DNA of 64,000 bases. Source: Silicimonas sp. (GTDB lineage Bacteria; Pseudomonadota; Alphaproteobacteria; Rhodobacterales; Rhodobacteraceae). Below the pieces are notes generated by a model. That model did no database searches. It was not told where the DNA came from and saw only the letters and a list, made by a program, of their open reading frames with translations. The stretch spans positions 28,440-92,439 of the forward strand of contig JAJDVJ010000027.1 in assembly GCA_022826205.1 (NCBI GenBank), given 5' to 3'. Positions 45,008-54,704 of this stretch are shown here, in pieces (the first letter of the stretch is position 1; each line of letters begins with the position of its first letter). Both the position numbers and the translations under genes were made by a program.

Positions 45008-45937
45008 ATGCGCCGCAACCTGATCCTGCCTATTCTCGCGTTGCTGCTTGCCGGTGCGGGTTGGGGGCTGACCCAACCCTTGGCCAAGATTGCCGTGAGC
45101 GAGGGCTATCGTCAATTCGGGCTGGTCTTCTGGCAAATGACGATCGGAGCAGTTGCACTGGGCATTCTGCAAGCCGTCCGCCGCCGAAAGATCCGCTGGG
45201 ACGCCGCAGCTCTCTTTGTCTACCTCCAGCTTGCGCTGGTCGGCACCGTCATCCCGAACTCTGCGAGCTATGAGGCAATACGGCATCTGCCATCCGGCCT
45301 TGTGTCAGTCCTTTTGTCGTTCGTGCCGATGTTCGCCTTCCCGATTGCCCTTGCGTTTAAGATCGAGCGTTTCGTGCTGTCCCGGCTGCTTGGCCTGTGC
45401 CTGGGTCTTGCAGGCGTTCTCCTGATCGTGGGTCCGGAAGCGAGCCTACCAGAACGCGCAATGGTCGCTTTCGTGCCGTTGGCGCTGATCGCGCCATTTT
45501 TCTACGGGCTGGAGAGCAACCTGATTGCAAAGTGGGGCACGGCGGGACTCGATCCAGTTGACGCGCTGTTTGGCGCCTTGGTCTTTGGTGCCGCAATCAC
45601 GTTCCCGCTTGCGCAGGCGACCGGTCAGTTCATCGACCCGAGGCCGCCATGGGCACTGCCGGACATGGCGCTTCTTGCTGTCTCGCTTGTTCACGTGATG
45701 GCCTATTGTCTTTATGTCTGGATGGTCGGGAAGGCCGGCGCACTGTTCGCTGTCCAGGTGAGCTACCTCGTCACCGGGTTCGGCGTCTTCTGGGCGATGT
45801 TGCTTCTGGGCGAGATCTACTCGGGCTGGGTCTGGGCCGCCATTTGCCTGATGCTGCTGGGGGTGTTCCTCGTCCAGCCGGGTCCGGGAGCCAGGGTGCT
45901 TGCAGGAGAGTCGGAAAGCGGGGAAAAGTGCCAATGA
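45008..45937 (+). CDS. DMT family transporter (EamA domain)
   Basis: This is a 309-residue membrane protein with ten predicted helices and two EamA repeats. GAGWGLTQPLAKIAVSEGYRQ and the NSASYEAIRHLPSGLVSVLL region are typical. It exports small metabolites, not identifiable here. It starts 5 bases after ymdB and overlaps the next gene by four bases (ATGA). Confidence 0.85.
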   Translation: MRRNLILPILALLLAGAGWGLTQPLAKIAVSEGYRQFGLVFWQMTIGAVALGILQAVRRRKIRWDAAALFVYLQLALVGTVIPNSASYEAIRHLPSGLVSVLLSFVPMFAFPIALAFKIERFVLSRLLGLCLGLAGVLLIVGPEASLPERAMVAFVPLALIAPFFYGLESNLIAKWGTAGLDPVDALFGALVFGAAITFPLAQATGQFIDPRPPWALPDMALLAVSLVHVMAYCLYVWMVGKAGALFAVQVSYLVTGFGVFWAMLLLGEIYSGWVWAAICLMLLGVFLVQPGPGARVLAGESESGEKCQ

Positions 45938-47715
45938 TGCTTGCACTTGCAAATCTGCACCCGGACGCACCGGCAATCGTGACGCTCGTGGTCGTGGCAG
46001 TGATGTTCGCGTTGTTCATTCGTGAAGTCTACCCGCCGGAGGTGACGGCCATCGCAGGTGCCGGTGCGCTTCTTGTGCTCGGCCTGCTTCCCTACGAGGA
46101 GGCGGTTCATGTCCTCGCCAACCCGGCGCCGTGGACGATCGCGGCGATGTTCATCGTGATGGGCGCCCTTGTGAGGACAGGTGCGCTGGAATGGTTTACG
46201 CGGCTCGCCGAATCGAAGGCGGACGACAGTCCGGCCATGGCGATCGGCGCGCTAATGGCCCTAGTCGTGGTCGCGTCGGCCTTCGTCAACAACACGCCCG
46301 TCGTCCTCGTCATGATCCCGGTCTTCGTCCAGTTGGCGCGGAAGCTGAAGATGTCGTCGTCCAAGCTGCTCATTCCGCTTTCCTACATGGCGATTTTCGG
46401 CGGCACCTGCACGCTGATCGGTACGTCGACAAACCTTCTTGTTGACGGCGTTGCTCGTGCAGGCGGGATGGAGCCCTTCACAATCTTTGAAGTGACCCCA
46501 GTGGCGGTCATCCTGGTCGTCTGGGGTGGCATCTATCTGCGATTTCTGGGTCCGCGCCTTTTGCCGGATCGCGCGAGCATGGGGACGCTTCTCGCAGACA
46601 AGTCAAAGATGAAGTTCTTCACGGAGATCGCGCTTCCGGAGGACAGTGCTTTGATCGGCCAGGCAGTGACCGAGGTTGACCTGTTCAAGCGTGGCGGCGT
46701 GAGATTGATCGATGTCCTTCGAGGCGACGCGTCGCTCCGGCGGGAGCTGGATGCCGTTCGCTTGCAGGCGGGGGATCGCGTCGTGGTTCGCACACAGATG
46801 GAGGAGCTCCTTGGCCTCAAGGCCAATCCGGACGTGCGGCTGGCCGAGAAGCTCTCTTCGCGAAAGACATCTACGGTTGAAGTCCTGATCACGCCGCATG
46901 CAACCCTGGTTGGACGTTCGCTCGGGGATCTCAGGTTGCGGCGGCGCTACGGGGTCTATCCGTTGGCGGTCCACCGCAAGAACGAGAACATCGGCCGGCA
47001 GCTCGACGATCTCGTGATCCGAGTTGGCGACACCTTGCTTCTGGAGGGGGCCGCCGAGGACATTTCCCGGCTGGCCAGCGACACGGGCCTTGTCAACGTG
47101 TCCGAGCCGACTGCGCGGGCATTCAGGCGCGGGCACGCACCTCTGGCACTTGGCACGCTTGGAGGCATCGTGGCCTTTGCGGCAATCGGCGCCGCGCCTA
47201 TCCTGTTCCTCGCCATGGTCGCAGTGGCAGTCGTGCTTCTGACCCGCTGCATTGACGCCGACGAGGCATTCTCGACAATAGATGGCCGGCTTCTCGGCCT
47301 GATCTTCGCAATGCTTGCCGTTGCCACCGCGATTGAGACTTCAGGAGCCATTCACCTGATTGTCTCGGCTATCGAGCCGATTGTCTCGGCGCTTCCTCCG
47401 TTCCTGATCGTGTGGGCGATCTATCTGGTGACGTCGGTCCTTTCGGAGACGATCAACCACGCGGTAGCCGTGGTCGTGACACCGGTTGCAATTGGGCTTG
47501 CGTATTCCATCGGGGTTGATCCACGCCCCCTTGTCATCGCGGTGATGATCGCCGCATCTGCCACGTTCGCGACGCCTATCAGCTACCAGACCAACATGAT
47601 GGTCTACGGTCCCGGCGGTTACAGGTTCACGGACTTTCTCCGGGTGGGCATTCCGCTGAACCTCTCGACGGGCATCTTCGCATCGCTGCTGATCCCGTTC
47701 TTTTGGCCACTTTGA
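45934..47715 (+). CDS. SLC13-family permease with TrkA-C (RCK_C) domains
   Basis: This is a 593-residue membrane protein. Two transport domains are seen in FVNNTPVVLVMIPVF and SETINHAVAVVVTPVAIGL. Between them (about residues 210-375) lie two TrkA-C-type regulatory domains (VRLQAGDRVVVRTQ and DLVIRVGDTLLLEG). Such proteins transport dicarboxylates, sulfate or other anions with sodium. The ATG at 45934 overlaps the preceding stop. Confidence 0.87.
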   Translation: MMLALANLHPDAPAIVTLVVVAVMFALFIREVYPPEVTAIAGAGALLVLGLLPYEEAVHVLANPAPWTIAAMFIVMGALVRTGALEWFTRLAESKADDSPAMAIGALMALVVVASAFVNNTPVVLVMIPVFVQLARKLKMSSSKLLIPLSYMAIFGGTCTLIGTSTNLLVDGVARAGGMEPFTIFEVTPVAVILVVWGGIYLRFLGPRLLPDRASMGTLLADKSKMKFFTEIALPEDSALIGQAVTEVDLFKRGGVRLIDVLRGDASLRRELDAVRLQAGDRVVVRTQMEELLGLKANPDVRLAEKLSSRKTSTVEVLITPHATLVGRSLGDLRLRRRYGVYPLAVHRKNENIGRQLDDLVIRVGDTLLLEGAAEDISRLASDTGLVNVSEPTARAFRRGHAPLALGTLGGIVAFAAIGAAPILFLAMVAVAVVLLTRCIDADEAFSTIDGRLLGLIFAMLAVATAIETSGAIHLIVSAIEPIVSALPPFLIVWAIYLVTSVLSETINHAVAVVVTPVAIGLAYSIGVDPRPLVIAVMIAASATFATPISYQTNMMVYGPGGYRFTDFLRVGIPLNLSTGIFASLLIPFFWPL

Positions 47716-47844
47716 TGCACCGGATCGCTTCGCGCCGCGCCATGCATGTCGCGTGGCAGTTTCCGGCCTCGCGGCATTCGCGAAAGTGCTTGCAAATTCC
47801 TCGATTCACAATTTGATCGCTTTGACCAAAACGAAAGAATTGTC

Positions 47845-48876
47845 ATGAACATCACTCTTCTCAAGACCTTGTGCGAAACCCCCGGTGTGCCGGGCCATGA
47901 GGAACGCGTTCGCGGCAAGATCGAGCAGGAGGCCAAGCGGCTTTTTGACGAGGTGAACACCGATTCCATGGGGTCTCTGCATTGCGTCAGGAAGGGCAAG
48001 TCGAAGAATCCGAAGAAGATCATGCTTCTCTGTCACATGGACGAGATCGGGTTCCTTGTGAGCCACATCTCGAAAGAGGGGTTCCTGTATCTCCAGACCC
48101 TGGGCGGATTCGATCCAAGAAACCTGTTTTCGCGCAGGGTTCTCGTCTGCACGGGGAAGGAAGACCTCAAGGCCGTCATGAATCCGGGAGGACGGCCGGT
48201 TCATATTTCCTCTCCGGAGGACAGGAAGAAGATTCCGCAACCACATGAGTTCTTCGTTGATACCGGCCTGGGCAAGCGAGCGAAGGACGTCGTCAAGGTC
48301 GGCGACATGGTCGTGATGGATGAGCCCTTTCTGGAACTCGGCGACAAGGTGGTCTCGAAGGCGCTCGACAACCGGATTGCCTGCTGGCTTGGCATCGAGT
48401 CGGTGCGTGGGCTTGGAAAGTTCAAGACCAAGTCCGAGATCCACGTGGTCTTCACGACGCAGGAAGAAGTGGGGCTCCGGGGCGCGCGGACAGCAGCGTT
48501 TCGGGTGAAGCCCGACATCGGGATCGGAATTGACACGACGCTTGCCTGCGACACGCCGGGCGTGCCAGAGCAGGATCGTACGACAGAGCAGGGCAAGGGG
48601 TTCGGCCTGCATCTGCGTGACGGTTCCTTCATCGCCGACAAGGCACTCTCGGAGGAGTTTGCGGCGCTGGCCGAGAAGGAGAAGATCCCTTACCAGCGCA
48701 CTATGCTGCGATCAGGAGGGCAGGATGGTGCCGCCGCACAGCAAGCGGCGTCCGGCGCGCGCGCAGTTGGAATCGTGGTCGGCACGCGATACATCCACAC
48801 GGTGACGGAAATGGTCGAAAAGAGCGACTTGCAGGCTGCGCGAGACATTCTGGTGGCATATCTCAGGGCCAATTGA
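47845..48876 (+). CDS. M42 family metallopeptidase
   Basis: This is a 343-residue dinuclear zinc aminopeptidase. Metal ligand motifs are LLCHMDEIGFLV, KALDNRIACW and FTTQEEVGLRGA, with a later GIDTT and the final ligand in RYIHTVTEMV. Similar proteins form large dodecameric particles that trim peptides. The start at 47845 follows a weak AAAGAA ribosome site; 33 further codons are open upstream without family character. Confidence 0.88.
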   Translation: MNITLLKTLCETPGVPGHEERVRGKIEQEAKRLFDEVNTDSMGSLHCVRKGKSKNPKKIMLLCHMDEIGFLVSHISKEGFLYLQTLGGFDPRNLFSRRVLVCTGKEDLKAVMNPGGRPVHISSPEDRKKIPQPHEFFVDTGLGKRAKDVVKVGDMVVMDEPFLELGDKVVSKALDNRIACWLGIESVRGLGKFKTKSEIHVVFTTQEEVGLRGARTAAFRVKPDIGIGIDTTLACDTPGVPEQDRTTEQGKGFGLHLRDGSFIADKALSEEFAALAEKEKIPYQRTMLRSGGQDGAAAQQAASGARAVGIVVGTRYIHTVTEMVEKSDLQAARDILVAYLRAN

Positions 48877-48909
48877 GTGCCGGAAGGCAGAACAGCAGCA
48901 TCGCCGGAT

Positions 48910-49842
48910 TCAGGCTGAAGCACTCATGTCGGACAGCGGGCGCATTGATTGCCAGGCTGACATTCTGCTGCGAAACCAACTGCGCTGACGCTTCGCGAAC
49001 TGTCTTGTCGCGACAAACACTGCCTCGCGCGCATCATCCAGTGAAGTTTCGCCACGCACATGCGCGATCAGTTCGGCAGCGCCGATGGCCTTTGCCGAAG
49101 GGCGAGCGGGATGCCAGGCAGGCGCGTTCGCGCGCACTTCGTCAAGCAGGCCGTCGGAGAGCATTTGGGCAAATCGCTTTTCGATTCGTTCATTGAGCCA
49201 GTCCTTGGGCGCGTCGACGAGAATGGCCGCTGCATTGGACAGCGGCAGGAGCGGGGGGTCGGTTTCATCCTGCCAAGCGGCCAACCCTCGACCGGTAGCC
49301 GTCAGGACTTCCCACGCGCGCTGAACGCGCATCGGGTTCCGCCCGTCAATCCGGGCCATGGTTTCAGAGTCCAGTTCGCCTCGAAGCTTGTTGATGCCGT
49401 CCGTGGTGATTCGCTTCATTGCGATGCGTCTCACTTCGTCCGGGATCTCGGGAATCGGGGCCAACCCCTCTGTCAGGGCTGTGAAGTAGAGTCCGGTGCC
49501 CCCGACGATTACGGGTGTCGGGCCCTCAAGAAGCGGTACAAGATCGCGGAGCCATCGGCCCACGGAATATTCGACGTCGCCTGGCACGTGGCCGTAGAGC
49601 GCATGCGGCACCTCTTTCTCGGCTTCGGCGGAAGGTCTGGCAGTGAGAATCCGCCAATCGGCAAAGACCTGCATGGCGTCGGCGTTGATGATCGGCCCTC
49701 CGGTTCGCGCCGCGAATTCCATTGCAAGCGCGGACTTTCCGCTTGCGGTCGGACCTGCGATCAGGATCGGGAGACTCAGGTCGATCCGGTCAAGGACGTC
49801 GTTCAGTGATCCTTCGTTGATCATTCCGGAGTTTTCGGACAT
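48910..49842 (-). CDS. miaA: tRNA dimethylallyltransferase MiaA
   Basis: This is a 310-residue enzyme adding a dimethylallyl group to A37 of tRNAs reading UNN codons. The P-loop is [27 protein letters not shown] is the substrate and catalytic region; [13 protein letters not shown] and [16 protein letters not shown] are conserved. The start at 49842 (MSENSG) or 49824 (MINEGS) is possible. It is divergent from pyrH with 43 bases between starts. Confidence 0.93.
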   Translation of the reverse strand: MSENSGMINEGSLNDVLDRIDLSLPILIAGPTASGKSALAMEFAARTGGPIINADAMQVFADWRILTARPSAEAEKEVPHALYGHVPGDVEYSVGRWLRDLVPLLEGPTPVIVGGTGLYFTALTEGLAPIPEIPDEVRRIAMKRITTDGINKLRGELDSETMARIDGRNPMRVQRAWEVLTATGRGLAAWQDETDPPLLPLSNAAAILVDAPKDWLNERIEKRFAQMLSDGLLDEVRANAPAWHPARPSAKAIGAAELIAHVRGETSLDDAREAVFVATRQFAKRQRSWFRSRMSAWQSMRPLSDMSASA

Positions 49843-49885
49843 TTTCGCGCCCGAAGCAAAGCGAGAGCATGCGAGGACGAGCACC

Positions 49886-50617
49886 ATGAGCAAGCCCAAC
49901 GATCCTGCCTATTCCCGCGTTCTGCTGAAGATATCCGGCGAAGCGCTGATGGGCGATCAGGGTTTCGGACTTCATCCACCGACTGTTGCGAAGATCGCCG
50001 AGGAAGTGAGATCGGTGCACGAACTTGGTGTCGAAGTATGCATGGTGATCGGTGGCGGCAACATCTTCAGGGGATTGCAGGGCTCGGCGCAGGGCATGGA
50101 GCGGACAACGGCGGACTACATGGGCATGCTTGCCACGGTCATGAACGCCCTTGCCATGCAGTCCGCGCTTGAGGCGCTTGGCATCCACACCAGGGTAATC
50201 TCGGCGATTCGCATGGACGAAGTCGCGGAGCCTTACATTCGCCGGCGGGCCGTCAGGCACCTCGAGAAGAAAAGGGTTTGCATATTTGCCGCTGGTACCG
50301 GCAATCCGTACTTTACCACCGATACCGCTGCTACTTTGCGTGCCACGGAAATGTCCTGCCAGGCAATCTTCAAGGGCACGTTGGTTGACGGCGTCTATGA
50401 CAAGGATCCCGCCAAGCACTCGGACGCCAAGCGATACGACAAGATCAGCTACGATGACGTTCTGGCGAAGAACCTGAAGGTCATGGATGCTTCCGCAATA
50501 GCGCTTGCCCGCGACAATGGTCTTCCGATCATCGTGTTTTCTCTCGACGAGCCGGGCGGGTTTCGAGGCATTCTCTCTGGCGAGGGTACCTACACGATCG
50601 TTCAGGACCGGGCGTGA
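49886..50617 (+). CDS. pyrH: UMP kinase PyrH
   Basis: This is a 243-residue hexameric kinase making [28 protein letters not shown] and [20 protein letters not shown] are the conserved ATP and UMP regions. The start [15 protein letters not shown] at 49886 is family-like; the frame is open back into miaA. It normally precedes frr, but here dtd lies between. Confidence 0.95.
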   Translation: MSKPNDPAYSRVLLKISGEALMGDQGFGLHPPTVAKIAEEVRSVHELGVEVCMVIGGGNIFRGLQGSAQGMERTTADYMGMLATVMNALAMQSALEALGIHTRVISAIRMDEVAEPYIRRRAVRHLEKKRVCIFAAGTGNPYFTTDTAATLRATEMSCQAIFKGTLVDGVYDKDPAKHSDAKRYDKISYDDVLAKNLKVMDASAIALARDNGLPIIVFSLDEPGGFRGILSGEGTYTIVQDRA

Positions 50618-50668
50618 ACGCAATGAGTCTCGCGGCCGCTGAATTGTCCTCGATTTGAAGGTCCGCGC

Positions 50669-51112
50669 ATGCGTGCTCTTGTCCAACGAGTCAGCCGCGC
50701 AAGCGTAACCGTCGACGACGAGTTCGTCGGGAAAATTGGCCCCGGCCTGCTTGTCCTGGCCTGCGCCATGGCAGGTGATCCCCCTGAGGCCGTTTCGAAG
50801 CTCGCGTTGAAGGTCGCAAGGCTCCGAATTTTTCCTGACGATGAGGGTCGCATGAATCGCTCGCTGCTGGATGCCGGGGGAGAGGCGTTGGTCGTTTCCC
50901 AGTTCACGTTGGCGGCGGATACGTCTCGGGGCAACCGGCCCGGTTTCTCGACCGCCGCATCGCCGGACGAAGGGGAAGAGCGGGTTGCTGCATTTGCTGC
51001 CGAAATTCGGGCTCTCGGCGTGAAGGTCGCCGAAGGCCGCTTTGGCTCCGACATGAAGGTCAGCCTCACAAATGACGGGCCGGTCACAATCTGGCTCGAC
51101 ACTGGCGCGTGA
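50669..51112 (+). CDS. dtd: D-aminoacyl-tRNA deacylase Dtd
   Basis: This is a 147-residue enzyme that removes D-amino acids and glycine from mischarged tRNAs. The N-terminus [16 protein letters not shown], the [17 protein letters not shown] motif and the cross-subunit [11 protein letters not shown] (Gly-cisPro loop) are all present. It sits between pyrH and frr, which are usually adjacent. Confidence 0.95.
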   Translation: MRALVQRVSRASVTVDDEFVGKIGPGLLVLACAMAGDPPEAVSKLALKVARLRIFPDDEGRMNRSLLDAGGEALVVSQFTLAADTSRGNRPGFSTAASPDEGEERVAAFAAEIRALGVKVAEGRFGSDMKVSLTNDGPVTIWLDTGA

Positions 51113-51414
51113 GTTTAGGTACCACTCCGCAAATTCAAGATTTTGGGGCAGTGCAGTTCTTCGCGTCAGTTCATGAGTGGTCGGAAGAACGTGCTGCGGA
51201 TCGTCTCCACCGACGCGCCCGTCAATTCGCATTCGCGCTCCATGCCAGTGGATTCCGGACGTCAATGTTCGACGTTACTTCCCCCTTTCTGCCTATCAGG
51301 AGATTCCATACGCCAAACTCGGAAAGACGGTTTCCCTATACATTGGCGGCCTCTTAGCGGTATAGATTGGCCAATTCCCGGGGAGGGCGTTCGCAGGTTG
51401 GACGCCAAGATGAC
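51113..51414. other. Intergenic stretch upstream of frr
   Basis: This is about 300 bases without a gene. Three overlapping short frames on the plus strand look non-coding. It probably holds the promoter of the frr-uppS-cdsA-dxr-rseP series. Confidence 0.5.
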
Positions 51415-51978
51415 ATGGCAGAAGAGTTCGAACTCGACCTAGACGACATTGAACGTCGGATGGATGGCGCGATGAACGCGCTCAGGCAGGAGTTTCTGAC
51501 ATTGAGAACCGGTCGAGCCTCCGCCTCGATGCTGGATCCGATAATGGTCAATGCATATGGGGCCACGACGCCCATAAACCAGGTCGGCACTGTCAACGTG
51601 CCGGAACCCCGCATGATCACGATCAACGTCTGGGACAAGAACCTGGTTGGCGCCGTTGAAAAGGCGATCCTGGCAAGCGGGCTCGGCATCAATCCTGTGA
51701 CCGATGGCACGATCATTCGGTTGCCGATTCCGGAACTTAACGAGGAACGCCGCCGCGAGCTGTCCCGGGTTGCAGGCCAATATGCGGAAAACGCCCGGAT
51801 TGCGATCCGCAACGTTCGCCGTGACGGAATGGACCAAGTCAAGAAAGCAAAAGCCGATGGACTTGGCGAAGACGACCAGAAGTTCTGGGAGAGTGCCGTG
51901 CAGGAAGCCACTGACAATGCGATAAAGAAAGTGGACGCGGCGCTGGAAAACAAGCAAGCCGAAATAATGCAGGTATGA
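51415..51978 (+). CDS. frr: Ribosome recycling factor
   Basis: This is a 187-residue protein that, with EF-G, splits terminated ribosomes. [19 protein letters not shown] and the [19 protein letters not shown] region are conserved. I chose the start [11 protein letters not shown] at 51415; sixteen more in-frame codons upstream do not fit. The stop overlaps the uppS start (ATGA). Confidence 0.95.
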   Translation: MAEEFELDLDDIERRMDGAMNALRQEFLTLRTGRASASMLDPIMVNAYGATTPINQVGTVNVPEPRMITINVWDKNLVGAVEKAILASGLGINPVTDGTIIRLPIPELNEERRRELSRVAGQYAENARIAIRNVRRDGMDQVKKAKADGLGEDDQKFWESAVQEATDNAIKKVDAALENKQAEIMQV

Positions 51979-52736
51979 GGCCGCAAGTGCGAGCAGATAC
52001 AGGAAAGCCAGTTTTGGGCAGGCATGAAGAGCAATCCAATCCGAAGCATGTGGCCATCATCATGGATGGCAACGGTCGCTGGGCGCAGGCGCGTGGAAAA
52101 CCGCGGCTGTTCGGGCATCATGCCGGTGCGCACCGCGTTCGCGAAATCGTCAAGGCATGCCCTGAACTCGGGGTCAGGTACCTGACCATCTTTGCCTTCT
52201 CGACAGAAAACTGGAAGCGCACCCAAGCAGAAGTTTCCGGCCTCATGAAGCTGTTCCGCCGCTACATGATGGAAGAAGCAAGGGCCCTGATCTCTTCCGG
52301 TGTGCGCATCCGCTTCATTGGCGACCGGATAAGGCTCGATGAAACGCTGGTTGCATTGATGGACGAACTGGAACTCCTGACATGTGACAACGACGTCGTG
52401 CACGTTACGGTCGCGTTGAACTACGGAGGGCGGGACGAGGTCGCGCGAGCGACCAAGCGACTTTGCCGCGAGGTCAAGGCTGGGCGCATTGACCCGGAAA
52501 GCGTCGACGGAGAGACGCTTGCGCGGTTCCTTGACACCTACGTGCTGCCAGACCCCGACTTGGTCATCCGAACCAGCGGCGAGGCCCGGATTTCCAATTT
52601 TCTGCTCTGGCAGTCGGCATACTCCGAATATGTGTTCGTAGACACGCTCTGGCCGGATTTCACGAGAGAGGAATTCGAGCAGGTCCTTGCCACGTTCTCG
52701 ACTCGCGAACGCAGATTTGGCACAGTGACCGGATGA
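51975..52736 (+). CDS. uppS: Isoprenyl transferase (undecaprenyl pyrophosphate synthase) UppS
   Basis: This is a 253-residue cis-prenyltransferase supplying the lipid carrier for peptidoglycan and other polymers. [17 protein letters not shown] holds the catalytic Asp, [10 protein letters not shown] and [20 protein letters not shown] are conserved. The first 20 residues are a weakly conserved extension, so an internal start is possible. It overlaps frr and cdsA by 4 bases each. Confidence 0.94.
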   Translation: MRPQVRADTGKPVLGRHEEQSNPKHVAIIMDGNGRWAQARGKPRLFGHHAGAHRVREIVKACPELGVRYLTIFAFSTENWKRTQAEVSGLMKLFRRYMMEEARALISSGVRIRFIGDRIRLDETLVALMDELELLTCDNDVVHVTVALNYGGRDEVARATKRLCREVKAGRIDPESVDGETLARFLDTYVLPDPDLVIRTSGEARISNFLLWQSAYSEYVFVDTLWPDFTREEFEQVLATFSTRERRFGTVTG

Positions 52737-53524
52737 CGGTTGCCGAGGGGCACTGGGGTGACTTGAGCCGCCGCCTCGTGACAGGCGGCGCCACCGCAAT
52801 CCTCGGATTCTGGATCATGTGGCTTGGTGGCCACCCTTTCCACGCCCTTGTGGCTCTGGTAGCAGGCCTGATGGTCTGGGAGATCGCCCGCATGATGGGC
52901 GGGACTGAAATTGCAGTCGCCTGCGGCCTTGTCGGCGGTCTTGCCCTGTTGCTTCTGGTCACCTACCAGACTGTGTACTCGTTACCATTGCTGCTTGCTC
53001 CGGCGGCAGCTGGCTTCTTCGCGCGGCTCAAGGGCAATCGCGCGACCTATTCATTGTACAGCACGGCAGTTCTGGTCGCAGGATACGGACTTGTCATGCA
53101 GCGCGATGATCACGGATTCGTCTGGGTTGTTTGGCTGGTCCTGGTCGTGATCGTGTCCGACATCATGGGGTATTTTGCCGGCAAGGCGATTGGAGGTCCC
53201 AAGTTCTGGCCAGGCATCAGTCCGGGAAAGACTTGGTCGGGCACCATTGCCGGCTGGGCAGGGGCGGCACTTGTGGGACTGGCTTTCGTTCTTCTCGCGA
53301 ATGCCGGTCCCGAGTTGGTCGCTTTCTCAATGCTCGTGGCAATCGCGGGTCAGGCCGGCGACGTGGCAGAAAGCGCACTCAAGCGCAGGGCGGGCGTGAA
53401 GGACAGTTCAAGTCTGCTGCCCGGTCATGGCGGCTTGTGCGACAGGTTTGACTCGATGCTGGGAGCGTCCCTGTTTGTGCTTGTCGCCGGACAGGTCATC
53501 GAGTTTCCTCCCGGAATCGGATGA
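52733..53524 (+). CDS. cdsA: Phosphatidate cytidylyltransferase CdsA
   Basis: This is a 263-residue inner-membrane enzyme making CDP-diacylglycerol. It has about seven hydrophobic helices and the C-terminal signature SALKRRAGVKDSSSLLPGHG with GGLCDRFDSML. ISDIMGY-type loop (VSDIMGYFAGKAIGG) and SPGKTWSG are conserved. ATGA overlaps join it to uppS and dxr. Confidence 0.93.
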   Translation: MTVAEGHWGDLSRRLVTGGATAILGFWIMWLGGHPFHALVALVAGLMVWEIARMMGGTEIAVACGLVGGLALLLLVTYQTVYSLPLLLAPAAAGFFARLKGNRATYSLYSTAVLVAGYGLVMQRDDHGFVWVVWLVLVVIVSDIMGYFAGKAIGGPKFWPGISPGKTWSGTIAGWAGAALVGLAFVLLANAGPELVAFSMLVAIAGQAGDVAESALKRRAGVKDSSSLLPGHGGLCDRFDSMLGASLFVLVAGQVIEFPPGIG

Positions 53525-54693
53525 CGCGCCGGGTCTCGATATTTGGCGCCACGGGGTCGATCGGGGCAAACACGCTGGGGATAATCCGTGAAGAACCGGA
53601 AGCGTATCGGGTCGTGGCCCTGACCGGCGGTCGCAACATCAAGAGCCTCGCGTCCGCAGCGATAGAACTCAATGCAGAGATCGCCGTCACGGCTTGTGAC
53701 GACCTTCTCGAGAGTCTCCGCGATGCGCTGTGCGGCACTGGTGTGGAAGCTGCAGCAGGAGAGCAGGCCCTGATTGATGCGGCAGCGCGCCCGGCAGACT
53801 GGACCATGTCGGCCATCGTCGGCTTCGCAGGCCTGCCACCGGGACTTTGCGCCCTCGAACAGGGCGCGACACTTGCACTCGCCAACAAGGAGAGCATGGT
53901 TGCCGCAGGTCCGCTCCTGATCGACACCGCCCGGCGCAACGGTGCAAGGATCATACCTGTCGACAGCGAGCACTCGGCGATCTTCCAGGCACTGAACGGG
54001 GAGAAAATGCAAGCCGTTGAACGCGTGATCATCACCGCGTCAGGAGGCGCTTTCCGCGACTGGCCGCTTGAGGCGCTCTCTGAGGCAACGCCGGAACAGG
54101 CCGCGAGCCATCCAAACTGGCCCATGGGTCAGCGGATCACGATCGACAGTGCGTCCATGTTTAACAAGGCTCTGGAACTTATTGAAGCAAAGGAATTTTT
54201 TGGATTTTCGTCGGAGCAGATCGAAGTCCTGATCCACCGCGAAAGCCTGGTTCATGCCCTTGTCGGCTTTCGTGACGGCGCGCTCATGGCACATGTAGGG
54301 CCACCAGACATGCGCCATGCCATCGGCTATGCGCTGCACCATCCCGAGCGGTCGCATCTGCCGGTGGAACGGCTCGATCTGGCAAAGATCGGCCAATTGA
54401 ACTTCCAGTCTCCAGAACCTGGCCGCTATCCTGCACTTGTGCTGGTGCGCGAGGTCATGGCTGCAGGCGGACACGCCGGCGCCGCCTTCAATGGCTCCAA
54501 GGAGGCTGCGCTAGACGGGTTCCTCGAGGGCCGGATCCGGTTCACGGACATGGCAAGGGTTGTCGAACGAGAGATCGAGAATATTTCTGTGGATGATCGT
54601 GCCAAGTGGACGATGACTCTCGAGTCCGTACGTGAGGCAGATCGGGTAGCGCGGGTACGCGCCCAGGAAACCATGGACGCATTGGACGGGTAG
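53521..54693 (+). CDS. dxr: 1-deoxy-D-xylulose 5-phosphate reductoisomerase Dxr
   Basis: This is a 390-residue NADPH enzyme of the MEP isoprenoid pathway. The NADPH loop is FGATGSIGANTL, the metal/substrate region VDSEHSAIFQ, ITASGGAFRDW and NWPMGQRITIDSASMFNK. It feeds isoprenoid precursors to UppS. It is full length. Confidence 0.96.
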   Translation: MTRRVSIFGATGSIGANTLGIIREEPEAYRVVALTGGRNIKSLASAAIELNAEIAVTACDDLLESLRDALCGTGVEAAAGEQALIDAAARPADWTMSAIVGFAGLPPGLCALEQGATLALANKESMVAAGPLLIDTARRNGARIIPVDSEHSAIFQALNGEKMQAVERVIITASGGAFRDWPLEALSEATPEQAASHPNWPMGQRITIDSASMFNKALELIEAKEFFGFSSEQIEVLIHRESLVHALVGFRDGALMAHVGPPDMRHAIGYALHHPERSHLPVERLDLAKIGQLNFQSPEPGRYPALVLVREVMAAGGHAGAAFNGSKEAALDGFLEGRIRFTDMARVVEREIENISVDDRAKWTMTLESVREADRVARVRAQETMDALDG

Positions 54694-54704
54694 GACAGCA
54701 CAAC

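Noticed and set aside
49790..51265. 491-codon open frame on the minus strand over pyrH and dtd
   Set aside because: It is an antisense shadow of two clearly recognised genes; the translation is Arg/His-rich and without motifs.
51354..52799. 481-codon minus-strand open frame over frr and uppS
   Set aside because: It is the complement of well-conserved genes, with no recognisable domain.
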